Shown: positions 33,162 through 41,729 of the stretch, piece by piece
How the letters are laid out: every line of letters starts with the position of its first letter
Numbering within the stretch: position 1 is the stretch's first letter
Assembly: GCF_003852405.1 (NCBI RefSeq)
Contig: NZ_QAJM01000033.1
Location: 23,431-87,430, forward strand
Reading direction: 5' to 3'
From: Pseudomonas sp. KBW05
Lineage (GTDB): Bacteria > Pseudomonadota > Gammaproteobacteria > Pseudomonadales > Pseudomonadaceae
DNA: 64,000 nt
Made by a program: the position numbers and the translations under genes
Notes under the pieces: generated by a model
What the model was told of the DNA's origin: nothing
Database searches by the model: none
What the model saw: the letters and a program-made list of their open reading frames with translations, nothing else

Positions 33162-34160
33162 TTATTTGTTCGCCAGGGCAAACGACGGGGGCAAAAGCGT
33201 CGCGTTTTGTGGCGCGCGCATCCGCTTGGCGACCTGCTGCACCACCTCCACCACGCGCGCGGTGGCAGTAATCGGCAGCATGTGGCCGCGCCCTTCCACC
33301 AGTTGCAGCTTCACGCCCGGGATCTTGTCGGCCAAGGCCTGGCCGTGTTGGCGAAAGTTCAGCAGTTGGTCGCGCGAGCCATAGATCAGGCCGATGGGCA
33401 GGGTCAGTTGCGGGTAGCGCTTGACCATCCCCGGCAGGTCATCATTGAGCGTATTGACCTCGGTGGAAGCGGCATAGAAGTTACCTGGGCGCATGCCGAG
33501 CAGGCCGCCGCCACGGGTGGCGAAGTCAGCCGGGGCGGGGTCGGGGGCAAACACGCCTTTGACCACTGCGCCTTTGGTCAACAGCCCGATGGGCATCGTC
33601 AACGTGTGCGCCATCCAGCGTCGCAACCACCCAGGGCGCACCGCCAGCGACAGGAACACCCACGGCAATCTGCGCTGGGGATGGGTCAGCGGCGCCACCA
33701 GGACCAACCCGCCTACCGCCTCGGGATGATCGAGGGCCAGCGCCAGGGAAATTGCCCCGCCGAGGGAATGCCCCAGCAACAGCGGATTATCCAGATCAAG
33801 GGTCTTGATAAAGGCGGCAATTTGCCGGGCCTGGGCCGGCAGGTCGGCCGGCGTGCCCGTGTGGCGCGTGGAGTAACCCGACCCTGGGCGATCCAGGGTG
33901 ATCACCCGAAACTGCTCGGCCAACTGGCCGGACAAGGCATACGTCAGGTTGCGACTGCTGCCCATCAGCCCGTGAATCATCACCAGCGGCGGGCCCTTGC
34001 CCTCTTCTACATAATGAAAGCGCTCGCCCTCGACCTCGACAAAACGCCCGTTGCTCGGTACCGCCGCTTCGATGCGCCGGGTCATCCGCGCACTGAAAGC
34101 CCATAACAAAGCACTCGCGCCGACAAACACAGCGCCAGCGGCAATCCATTCGACAGCCAT
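33162..34160 (-). CDS. Alpha/beta hydrolase, membrane-anchored
   Basis: 332 aa. The start at 34160 follows AGAGGA; the in-frame ATG 117 bases upstream is not supported. An N-terminal hydrophobic helix (residues 5-23) is followed by a classic alpha/beta-hydrolase domain: HG oxyanion motif at 63-64, nucleophile S132 in GHSLGG, acid in YGSRDQ and His in GRGHMLP. It could hydrolyse esters or lactones made by the Baeyer-Villiger monooxygenase encoded divergently beside it. It lies upstream of alkB in the same direction with about 290 bases between. Confidence 0.85.
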   Translation of the reverse strand: MAVEWIAAGAVFVGASALLWAFSARMTRRIEAAVPSNGRFVEVEGERFHYVEEGKGPPLVMIHGLMGSSRNLTYALSGQLAEQFRVITLDRPGSGYSTRHTGTPADLPAQARQIAAFIKTLDLDNPLLLGHSLGGAISLALALDHPEAVGGLVLVAPLTHPQRRLPWVFLSLAVRPGWLRRWMAHTLTMPIGLLTKGAVVKGVFAPDPAPADFATRGGGLLGMRPGNFYAASTEVNTLNDDLPGMVKRYPQLTLPIGLIYGSRDQLLNFRQHGQALADKIPGVKLQLVEGRGHMLPITATARVVEVVQQVAKRMRAPQNATLLPPSFALANK

Positions 34161-34323
34161 AGCTCGGTCCTCTGCTTCCCTGCTGCTGACGGCCTGACCG
34201 GTATTGGTACCGACCTCAGCTACCGTTAACGCTCTGTTCCTGAACTGCGTGTGAGAGGTGCTATCCGTCAGACACATCTCATATGAGGAGCCAGTGACTA
34301 GCGTAGGCGATATTTTCAGGTAG

Positions 34324-34350
34324 ATTATTTAAAATCTTTTTTAAAATAAT
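34324..34350. promoter_or_regulatory. AT-rich palindrome upstream of the monooxygenase operon
   Basis: ATTATTTAAAA (34324-34334) pairs with TTTAAAATAAT (34340-34350) at 10 of 11 positions. It lies between divergent genes, 86 bases before the ATG at 34436, and is a candidate operator or promoter region. Confidence 0.45.
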
Positions 34351-34393
34351 TAATTCATTTTTTCTTTGCAATGGTGTTCTATCTAAAACACAC

Positions 34394-34401
34394 AACAAAA
34401 A
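34394..34401 (+). promoter_or_regulatory. AANAANAA motif in the leader of the monooxygenase operon
   Basis: AACAAAAA lies about 35 bases upstream of the ATG, next to a CAGGAG sequence that precedes a short decoy ATG. Confidence 0.4.
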
Positions 34402-34435
34402 CAGGAGCACATGAGATGCCCATGAAGGACAGCCT

Positions 34436-35971
34436 ATGAATGCCCACGAAGATGCCATCGACATCGCCATCATCGGTTCCGGTTTTGCCGGCCTATGCAT
34501 GGCCATCAAGCTCAAGGAAGCCGGGCTCACCGACTTCTTGATTGCCGAACAGGCCGATACCCTCGGCGGCACCTGGCGCGACAACCACTACCCCGGTTGC
34601 GCCTGCGACGTGCAATCCCATGTGTATTCGTTTTCCTTTGCGCCCAACCCGGATTGGACGCGGCAATTCGCGCCGCAAGCGGAGATCCGCGCCTACCTGG
34701 AGCAATGCGCACAGCGTTTCGAGCTGGCGCCCTATTTGTGCTTTGGCATGGGCCTCGAGCGGGCGGTATTCGATGAGCAGCAACAACGCTGGCAACTGCG
34801 CTTCAACGGCGGCCGCCAGGTCAGTGCGCGGGTGTTGGTGTCGGGCATGGGCGGCCTGTCGCGCCCGGCGTTGCCGCTGATTCCGGGGCTCGACAGCTTC
34901 AAGGGCAAGCGCTTCCACTCCCAGCAGTGGGACCACAACTACTCATTGAAAGGCAAACGCGTGGCCGTGATCGGCACCGGCGCCAGCGCCATTCAATTCG
35001 TGCCGCAGATTGCACCGCAGGTGGCGCACCTGGACCTGTTCCAGCGCACGCCACCGTGGATCATGCCCAAGCCCGACCGGGCGATTTCCACCGCCGAACG
35101 CTGGCTGTTCAAACACCTGCCGTTCACCCAACGCCTGGTGCGTGGCGCGTTCTACTGGGCCCTGGAGGGCCGGGTCGTGGGGTTTGCCTTGCACCCACGG
35201 TTGATGAAAATGGTGCAGAAAATCGCCCAGCGCCACCTGCACAAACAGGTCGCGCGCCCTTCCCTGCGCAAAACCCTGACGCCGGACTACACCATCGGCT
35301 GCAAGCGCGTGTTGATCTCCAACGATTACTACCCGGCGCTGTCACGCAGCAACGTCGAGGTGGTGACTGACACCGTGCTGCGTATCGAAGCCGACGGTGT
35401 GGTCACCGCCAACGGCATCAAGCACCCGGCCGATTGCCTGATCTTCGGTACCGGCTTCCAGGCCAGCGACCCACTGCCCCGCGACTGCATCATCGGCCGC
35501 GATGGCATCGACCTGATGGACACCTGGCACGACGGCGCCCATGCCTACAAGGGCACCACGGTGCCGGGTTATCCGAACCTGTTCCTGATCGTCGGGCCCA
35601 ACACCGGCCTGGGGCATAACTCGATGATTTTGATGATCGAGGCCCAGGTCACTTACATCCTCGACGCCATCCAGCAGATGCAGCGCCATCGCATCGCCAC
35701 GGTGGAGGTCAAGCCTGCCGTGGAAGAAGCCTACAACCTGGACGTGCAGTCCAAGTTGCAGCGCACGATCTGGAACACCGGCGGCTGCCAGAGTTGGTAC
35801 CTGGACCCGCGCACCGGCAAGAACACCACCCTGTGGCCCGGTTCGACCTGGCGCTTCAAGCAGGTCACCCGGCATTTTGCCCTCAAGGATTACGTGGCCC
35901 GACTGCTGCCGATCCAGCCACCCCGCCCGGTCGCCGTGCCCCACAGCGCCGCCGAAAGGAGCCTGTCATGA
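34436..35971 (+). CDS. Flavin-containing Baeyer-Villiger-type monooxygenase
   Basis: 511 aa. The FAD Rossmann motif is IIGSGFAGL (12-20), the BVMO fingerprint FxGxxxHxxxW is FKGKRFHSQQW (155-165), and the NADPH motif is VIGTGASAIQ (178-187). AAGGA lies 6-7 bases before the ATG. Members insert oxygen into ketones; relatives such as AlmA attack long-chain alkanes. It is first in a three-gene operon with an SDR and a metal-dependent hydrolase, an arrangement known from hydrocarbon-degrading bacteria. Its neighbours AlkB and an alpha/beta hydrolase suggest sub-terminal alkane or ketone oxidation. The substrate is inferred. Confidence 0.9.
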   Translation: MNAHEDAIDIAIIGSGFAGLCMAIKLKEAGLTDFLIAEQADTLGGTWRDNHYPGCACDVQSHVYSFSFAPNPDWTRQFAPQAEIRAYLEQCAQRFELAPYLCFGMGLERAVFDEQQQRWQLRFNGGRQVSARVLVSGMGGLSRPALPLIPGLDSFKGKRFHSQQWDHNYSLKGKRVAVIGTGASAIQFVPQIAPQVAHLDLFQRTPPWIMPKPDRAISTAERWLFKHLPFTQRLVRGAFYWALEGRVVGFALHPRLMKMVQKIAQRHLHKQVARPSLRKTLTPDYTIGCKRVLISNDYYPALSRSNVEVVTDTVLRIEADGVVTANGIKHPADCLIFGTGFQASDPLPRDCIIGRDGIDLMDTWHDGAHAYKGTTVPGYPNLFLIVGPNTGLGHNSMILMIEAQVTYILDAIQQMQRHRIATVEVKPAVEEAYNLDVQSKLQRTIWNTGGCQSWYLDPRTGKNTTLWPGSTWRFKQVTRHFALKDYVARLLPIQPPRPVAVPHSAAERSLS

Positions 35972-36858
35972 AGTCCTTCAACGGTCGCGTCGCGGCCATC
36001 ACCGGCGCCGCTTCCGGCATGGGCCGCGCACTGGCCCTGGCCCTGGCGCGGGAAGGTTGCCACCTGGCGCTGGCCGACAAGAACGGCCCGGGGCTGTTAC
36101 AGACCGTGGCGATCATCAAGGCGTCCACGCTGGCGCCGGTGACGATGACCACCCAGGTGCTCGACGTGTCCGACCGCGAGGCCGTGCAAGCCTGGGCCAG
36201 CGAGACCTTTGTGCAGCACGGCCAGGTCAACCTGATCTTCAACAATGCCGGGGTGGCGCTGTCGAGCACCGTGGAAGGCGTGGACTATGCCGACCTGGAA
36301 TGGATCGTCGGCATCAATTTCTGGGGTGTGGTCCACGGCACCAAGGCGTTCCTGCCGTACTTGAAAGCCAGCGGCGACGGCCATGTGGTCAACACCTCCA
36401 GCGTGTTCGGCCTGTTTGCCCAGCCCGGCATGAGCGGCTACAACGCCACCAAGTTTGCGGTGCGCGGGTTTACCGAATCACTGCGCCAGGAACTCGACCT
36501 GCAACGCTGCGGCGTGTCCGCCACCTGCGTGCACCCGGGCGGCATTCGTACCGATATCTGCCGCAGCAGCCGCATCGACGCGAACATGACCGGCTTTCTG
36601 ATCCACAGCGAACAACAAGCCCGCGCGGATTTCGAAAAGCTGTTTATCACCGACGCCGACAAGGCCGCCAAAGTGATCCTGCAAGGCGTGCGCCACAACA
36701 AGCGGCGCGTGCTGATCGGCCGTGACGCCTACTTTCTCGACCTGCTCGCCCGCTGCCTGCCGGCGGCCTATCAAGCGCTGGTGGTACTGGCCAGCAAACG
36801 CATGGCGCCAAAACCGCGCACCCAGGTCTTGGAAACCAACGACGAGTCCCGTCTCTGA
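35968..36858 (+). CDS. Short-chain dehydrogenase/reductase
   Basis: 296 aa. The true start is ATG 35968, which overlaps the monooxygenase stop (ATGA) with AAAGGAG 7 bases upstream. Cofactor motif ITGAASGMGRA (11-21), NNAG at 92-95, catalytic S144/S145, Y158 and K162 are all present. The C-terminal extension (residues 230-296) is typical of SDRs next to BVMO genes. It probably oxidises secondary alcohols to ketones for the monooxygenase or reduces products, with NAD(P). The direction is unknown. Confidence 0.9.
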   Translation: MKSFNGRVAAITGAASGMGRALALALAREGCHLALADKNGPGLLQTVAIIKASTLAPVTMTTQVLDVSDREAVQAWASETFVQHGQVNLIFNNAGVALSSTVEGVDYADLEWIVGINFWGVVHGTKAFLPYLKASGDGHVVNTSSVFGLFAQPGMSGYNATKFAVRGFTESLRQELDLQRCGVSATCVHPGGIRTDICRSSRIDANMTGFLIHSEQQARADFEKLFITDADKAAKVILQGVRHNKRRVLIGRDAYFLDLLARCLPAAYQALVVLASKRMAPKPRTQVLETNDESRL

Positions 36859-36873
36859 ACAGGAGCACCTGCC

Positions 36874-37707
36874 ATGTTGCCGATCCGTCGCGATCTCCAC
36901 TTCGCCTTGCCTGCCGAACGTATCAAGGACTGGCATGAACAGGGCCCGTTCATCACGCATTTTTTCAATGCCCTGTCGCTGCTGTTTCCCCAGGGCGAAC
37001 TGTTTTTCATGGACAGCGTGCGTCACTACCGCGCGAAAATCATTGATCCCGAGCTGAAAAAACAGGTCCAGGGGTTTATCGGCCAGGAAGCCATGCACAG
37101 CCGCGAACACGTGGCCTACAACGACTTGCTGCAAGCCGCCGGCCTGCCGGCACACACTCTCGACCGGCGCCTGAAGTTCATTCTCGATTGGCAGAAAAAA
37201 CACTTCCCGCCGTCGTTCAACCTGGCCATCACCATAGCCCTTGAGCACTACACCGCCATGCTCGCGGAGATCCTGCTCAGCGACCCGTCGCGCTTTGGCG
37301 ACTCACTCAAGGGTTACCAGCAGATGTGGTACTGGCACGCCCTTGAAGAAACCGAGCACAAGGCCGTGGCCTTCGACGTGTGGAACCGCGTGATCAAGCC
37401 CGGGCCCAAGCGCTACCTGCTGCGCACCGGGACCATGCTCACCACCACGGTGTTCTTCTGGCTGGTGGTGTTGGATTTCCACCTGCGCCTGCTGATTGCC
37501 GACCGCAAGGCCGGTGGGCACCTGAAGGGTTTCTGGCGCATGCTCAAGTTTCTGTATGGCCCACGGGGTGTGTTCCCACGGATGTTTCGGCCCTGGCTGG
37601 ATTACTTCCGGCCAGGCTTTCACCCCTGGGACCACGACAACCGCGCGCGCCTGGAGCGCATCGACAGCCTGGTCGAAGAAGTCGAACGCAGCTACCCCTC
37701 GACCTAA
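36874..37707 (+). CDS. Predicted metal-dependent hydrolase (PF10118 type)
   Basis: 277 aa. Its His/Glu clusters look like a di-metal site: FITHFFNALSLLFP, GQEAMHSREHVAYN, ALEHYTAMLAE and WHALEETEHKAVAFDVW. A hydrophobic stretch at about residues 185-206 (LTTTVFFWLVVLDFHLRLLI) suggests membrane association. The ferritin-like helical helix-bundle pattern is shared by a family often encoded beside BVMO and SDR genes. It begins 15 bases after the SDR stop and ends convergently with the EIIC-EAL gene, overlapping it by 4 bases. The reaction is unknown. Confidence 0.82.
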   Translation: MLPIRRDLHFALPAERIKDWHEQGPFITHFFNALSLLFPQGELFFMDSVRHYRAKIIDPELKKQVQGFIGQEAMHSREHVAYNDLLQAAGLPAHTLDRRLKFILDWQKKHFPPSFNLAITIALEHYTAMLAEILLSDPSRFGDSLKGYQQMWYWHALEETEHKAVAFDVWNRVIKPGPKRYLLRTGTMLTTTVFFWLVVLDFHLRLLIADRKAGGHLKGFWRMLKFLYGPRGVFPRMFRPWLDYFRPGFHPWDHDNRARLERIDSLVEEVERSYPST

Positions 37708-39779
37708 GCCTCGGCCAGCGCCGCACGTTCGCGCACAAACCCCTGCAACTGATCGCCCGGCAGCGCCTTGCTGAAATACCAGCCCTGGATAAACAGCTCG
37801 CTGCCGGTATTCAAGAAGGCCAACTGCTCGGCGGTCTCCACCCCTTCGACCACCACGCCGAGGTTCAGCGCCTCGCAAAAGCGCAACATGCCCGTCAGCA
37901 CCTGGGCGCCTTTGGGGTCGCACTGAGCGACCACAAAGCTACGGTCGATCTTGATGAAATCCACCGGAAACTGGTGCAGGTAACTCAGGGCGGAAAACCC
38001 GGTGCCGAAGTCATCGATATACACCTTGGCGCCGATGGTCTGCAGCTTCTCGATGGTCTGGCGCGTGGCCTGGATATCACTTACCAGCGCATCTTCGGTG
38101 ATTTCCACCGACACCTGCCCATGGGCCTGGGCGAGGATTTTCACCAGGCGATTGCCGTAGGCCGGGTCGGTCAAGGTGGCGCTGGAGATATTGATGGTCA
38201 TCGGCAGCGCAAACCCCAACGCCTGCCAATGCTGGTACTGACGCACAGCCTCGGACGCCACCCATACATCCACATCCGGCATCAACCGCGCCTGTGCCAG
38301 CCACTGCAAGAACTCCCAGGGCGAATGCACCGTGCCCTGGCTGTCACGTGCGCGCATCAACGCTTCGCAGCCAGTACACAGACCGGTCAGGGTGGACACT
38401 TGGGGTTGGTATTCGAGGTAGAACTCATAGTCGCTGATTTGCTGGATGCGGCTCAATTCGCTGGCCTGGCGCGCAATCGCCTTGTGGGACGCCAGCACCG
38501 GGTCGGCCTCCAGCAGGCGGCCCTTTTCTTCCAGGCCGCGAAAGGTCATGTCCAATGAGCGCAGGTACACCGTGCCGCCCTCGGCCGGTTGCCGATGGAT
38601 CGCCCGCACATAAGGCGCGTAGATCAACGTGCCCACACCCAGCAAGACCAGTTGCAACGCCACTGCCGCGATATCGCCATGGGTACTCAGGTAGGCGTTG
38701 AACAGCACCGGCGAGGTGAACGGCACACTGACCACGGCAGGCGACACCCAACCCAGTTGCACCACCGTCAGCGCGGCCATGGTGTTAAACGCCGGCACCA
38801 GCAGAAACGGAATGAACAAGCGCGGGTTGAGGATGATGGGCAAGCCGAACAACAGCACTTCGCTGACGTTGAACAACGACAGCGGCACACTGGCAATCGC
38901 CAGCAAACGCATGGACTGGCTCTTCGAGAACAGCAGGATCGCCACCAGCAAACACAGGGCGCCGCCGGAGCCGCCGATAAACGCAAAACTGCCCAGCAGA
39001 CCGCTGTTGAGCGCATACCGGATCGGCTCACCGGCCGCCAATGCCGCCGCGTTGAGCACCACCGCGTGGTCAAGCACATCAAACAGCGGCTGCATGGCGT
39101 ACACGCCATGGATGCCGAAAAACCACAGCAGCGAATTCATCAACGTCACAAACAGGCCGCTGCCGTAGGGTGAATCCAGGGCTTCGAGCACCTGCGGCCC
39201 TTGCAACTGCGCCACATAGGGAATCTGCAACAGCAGCGACAACACCACCACCAGGGCCAGCGCCGTCATAGCACCGGGCAGCACCATATTGATGGTGCCG
39301 CGCAGGTTGTGCCCCACCAGGTCCTCGTTGACCAGCCGCGTCCAGCGATAACGGTGCAACCAGGCAATCGCCGGCACATTGAGCAGCGGCGAGGCAATGG
39401 CGATAAACAGCACAAACGTGGCCGAGGCGCGCGGGTACTCACGCAGGATAAACGTGGCCACCACCACATGGGCCAGGCACAGGAACGCCACGGGCAGCTG
39501 GGGCAAGCGGTACTGGATCGCCAGCATGTAGCCAATCGACGCCGCCACCAGCAGCGGGATCACCGAACTGATCTGGTTGTGCAACCCGGCCAGGAAGCCC
39601 ACCACCTGCGGATCGAACCCCAGCACCCGGGCGCATTCGGACAAGATCAGAAACCCCGCTGACACCAACAGGCACGGCAGGATCCACAACAGCCCTTCAC
39701 GAATCGCACGCAACGACTCGGTACTGGCCAAGGCAGCCAGACGCTGGGTAAAAAACAGCTTGAACAGCGTTTGCGCCAT
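37704..39779 (-). CDS. PTS EIIC-like membrane domain fused to EAL phosphodiesterase
   Basis: 691 aa. The start at 39779 follows GAGGGA. Residues 1-395 are a cellobiose/lactose-type EIIC membrane domain with the GIHG motif (222-225) and the SEVLLFGLPIILNP motif around E307. Residues 450-680 are a complete EAL domain: E472-A-L, N530, E559, DDFGTGFS from 589, K610, E645 in EGVE and Q665. It should bind a sugar or similar ligand in the membrane and hydrolyse cyclic-di-GMP. No EIIA, EIIB or HPr gene is nearby, so the EIIC part is more likely a sensor than a transporter. Confidence 0.88.
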   Translation of the reverse strand: MAQTLFKLFFTQRLAALASTESLRAIREGLLWILPCLLVSAGFLILSECARVLGFDPQVVGFLAGLHNQISSVIPLLVAASIGYMLAIQYRLPQLPVAFLCLAHVVVATFILREYPRASATFVLFIAIASPLLNVPAIAWLHRYRWTRLVNEDLVGHNLRGTINMVLPGAMTALALVVVLSLLLQIPYVAQLQGPQVLEALDSPYGSGLFVTLMNSLLWFFGIHGVYAMQPLFDVLDHAVVLNAAALAAGEPIRYALNSGLLGSFAFIGGSGGALCLLVAILLFSKSQSMRLLAIASVPLSLFNVSEVLLFGLPIILNPRLFIPFLLVPAFNTMAALTVVQLGWVSPAVVSVPFTSPVLFNAYLSTHGDIAAVALQLVLLGVGTLIYAPYVRAIHRQPAEGGTVYLRSLDMTFRGLEEKGRLLEADPVLASHKAIARQASELSRIQQISDYEFYLEYQPQVSTLTGLCTGCEALMRARDSQGTVHSPWEFLQWLAQARLMPDVDVWVASEAVRQYQHWQALGFALPMTINISSATLTDPAYGNRLVKILAQAHGQVSVEITEDALVSDIQATRQTIEKLQTIGAKVYIDDFGTGFSALSYLHQFPVDFIKIDRSFVVAQCDPKGAQVLTGMLRFCEALNLGVVVEGVETAEQLAFLNTGSELFIQGWYFSKALPGDQLQGFVRERAALAEA

Positions 39780-39854
39780 GACCGATCCCTCTGTCCATCG
39801 CGGGGCGAAAATACCGACTAACGCTACACGTCCTGATGCCGGGAGTGAAAGGCT

Positions 39855-39873
39855 TTTGCCGTGCCCGGGCAAA
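39855..39873. promoter_or_regulatory. Inverted repeat between divergent EIIC-EAL and serine hydrolase genes
   Basis: TTTGCC-N7-GGCAAA in the 251-base divergent gap. It is a possible operator; no other signal was recognised in this gap. Confidence 0.3.
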
Positions 39874-40030
39874 TTATTCCCTACTCATTTGGAGCCATGG
39901 CGGTTGTCGAAGGCCCCCGTTTGGCCCATCCTGCCGGATAGCTGTTGCCACAACCGGTAACGTTTCCCTCGAATGGAGTCGAGCCCCGAGCCTTGCTCCC
40001 GTCGTCTCCCCGACATCAAGGCGCCTGCTG

Positions 40031-41344
40031 ATGCTGCGATTCCTTCCCGTTATGACCGGCGTGTTCCTCAGCGCTGCCAGCGTGTTGACCCACGCCGCCG
40101 ACACCACCTTCCCCGACGCCCAGGCCAGCGACCCGGCCCTGCTAAAGTGGATGGTCGGCGCGCCGCCACCCGCCGACCGTACCCTGCGTTTTGAAGATGG
40201 CAGCTACTTCCGCTTCCCGGCGATGCGCTGGAGCGTGTCGAACTTTCGCCAGTTGATGCCCACCGTCAACGTCTCCCGCGGGCTCGGCGCGCCGTCGCCC
40301 CTGGCACGCCAACTGGATGCCCGGATCGACAGCCTGCCTGTGGTGCCGAGCGGCGCCAGCCAGGCCCTGAGCTGGCGCCAGACCCTGAACGCCACCTACA
40401 CCGACGGCATCCTCGTGCTGCACCGTGGCACGGTGGTGTATGAGCGCTATTTCGGTGTGCTCAAGGACGACGGCCAACATGCAGCGATGTCGGTCACCAA
40501 GTCGGTGGTCGGCACCCTCGGGGCCATGCTGGTGGCAGACGGTACCCTCGATGCCAACAAGAAGATCGTCGAGTACGTGCCGGAACTGGCCCACTCCGCC
40601 TTTGGCAGCGCAACCCTGCGCCAAGTGCTGGACATGACCACCGCGCTGGACTTCAGCGAAGACTACGCCGACCCCAACGCCGAAGTCTGGGCCCACGCCC
40701 AGGCTGGCAACCCACTGCCCAAGCCCAAGGATTACAACGGCCCGCGCAGCTATTTCGAGTTTTTGCAGACCGTGCGCCAACAGGGTGAGCACGGCCAGGC
40801 GTTTGGCTACAAGACCGTCAACACCGACGTGCTCGGTTGGGTGATTGCCCGCGCCACCGGGCGCAATGTCGCGCAACTGCTCAGCGAGCGCATCTGGAGC
40901 CGGTTGGGCAGCGAGCAGGACGCGTATTTCAGCGTGGATTCCATCGGCACACCGTTCGCCGGTGGCGGCTTCAACGCCGGGCTGCGCGACCTCGGCCGGT
41001 TTGGCGAGATGCTACGCAACAACGGCCGCTTCAACGGCCAGCAAATTGTTCCCGAAGCCGTGGTCAGCGATATCCGCCAAGGCGGTGATAAACGCGCATT
41101 TGCCAAGGCCGGCTATAGTCAGTTGCAGGGTTGGAGTTATCGCTCCATGTGGTGGGTCACCCATAACCCGGACGGCGCCTTCATGGCCCGTGGCGTGCAC
41201 GGCCAGAGCATCTACATCGATCCCAAGGCCGAAATGGTGATTGTGCGTTTCGCCTCCCACCCCATCGCAGGCAATGCCGCCAATGATGGGGTGACGTTGC
41301 CCGCCTACGCAGCCTTGGCGCAGTACTTGAAGACAACCCGGTAA
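40031..41344 (+). CDS. Exported serine hydrolase (beta-lactamase/NylB-like esterase fold)
   Basis: 437 aa. The ATG at 40031 is chosen over one 195 bases upstream because a signal peptide follows (FLPVMTGVFLSAASVLTHA) and AAGG lies about 10 bases before. The class C beta-lactamase-like catalytic set is visible: SVTK with S154/K157, Y260 in GYKTVNTDVLG, and a late GVHGQSIYIDP motif as in 6-aminohexanoate-dimer hydrolases and EstB-type esterases. It probably works in the periplasm on esters or amides. It stands alone, divergent from the EIIC-EAL gene. No evidence points to antibiotic hydrolysis. Confidence 0.85.
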   Translation: MLRFLPVMTGVFLSAASVLTHAADTTFPDAQASDPALLKWMVGAPPPADRTLRFEDGSYFRFPAMRWSVSNFRQLMPTVNVSRGLGAPSPLARQLDARIDSLPVVPSGASQALSWRQTLNATYTDGILVLHRGTVVYERYFGVLKDDGQHAAMSVTKSVVGTLGAMLVADGTLDANKKIVEYVPELAHSAFGSATLRQVLDMTTALDFSEDYADPNAEVWAHAQAGNPLPKPKDYNGPRSYFEFLQTVRQQGEHGQAFGYKTVNTDVLGWVIARATGRNVAQLLSERIWSRLGSEQDAYFSVDSIGTPFAGGGFNAGLRDLGRFGEMLRNNGRFNGQQIVPEAVVSDIRQGGDKRAFAKAGYSQLQGWSYRSMWWVTHNPDGAFMARGVHGQSIYIDPKAEMVIVRFASHPIAGNAANDGVTLPAYAALAQYLKTTR

Positions 41345-41452
41345 ACCTGAGCAGTACGATTAAGTGGATTTTATGACCTGACACAATTCCTACACTGACT
41401 TCAAGCCGTAGTATCTGCGTCGGAAACCGCCGTCAGGGAGATGAGGTTCAAC

Positions 41453-41704
41453 ATGCACGACAAACCCTCAACGGGCGTACGCCCGCTGCTGCTCAATGTG
41501 TTGCTGTGGCTAGGTGGTGTTTCCTTGTTGTTGATGATCAAGGACGCCGTGGAGCAATTTACCGGGCCGTTGGGCGACAGCTCGATGGACCTGGTCACGG
41601 TGCTGATGGCTTACCTGCTGCTGTTTTTGCTTGAGCCGATACGCAACGCCATCCAGCGCTGCCTGCGCAAAAACGCCCGGCGCCGACATCGCAGCCGCGC
41701 TTGA
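41453..41704 (+). CDS. Small inner-membrane protein, two TM helices
   Basis: 83 aa. ATG 41453 is preceded by GAGG at 6 bases; the upstream ATG 41441 sits directly on that ribosome binding site and is unlikely. Two hydrophobic segments (about 11-28, and 46-61 rich in Leu) are followed by a very basic tail (RCLRKNARRRHRSRA) that would stay in the cytoplasm. It may be co-transcribed with the next small gene, 25 bases downstream. Similar small DUF proteins occur in pseudomonads; no function is known. Confidence 0.7.
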   Translation: MHDKPSTGVRPLLLNVLLWLGGVSLLLMIKDAVEQFTGPLGDSSMDLVTVLMAYLLLFLLEPIRNAIQRCLRKNARRRHRSRA

Positions 41705-41729
41705 AGCCTTTTCTATCTGGAGTGACGCA

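Noticed and set aside
37704-39779. Functional PTS sugar transporter
   Set aside because: No EIIA/EIIB domains or genes nearby and the domain is fused to EAL, so a sensor role fits better.
40031-41344. Antibiotic-resistance beta-lactamase
   Set aside because: SxxK and Tyr motifs are shared with esterases and NylB-type hydrolases; the GVHGQ motif favours the latter.
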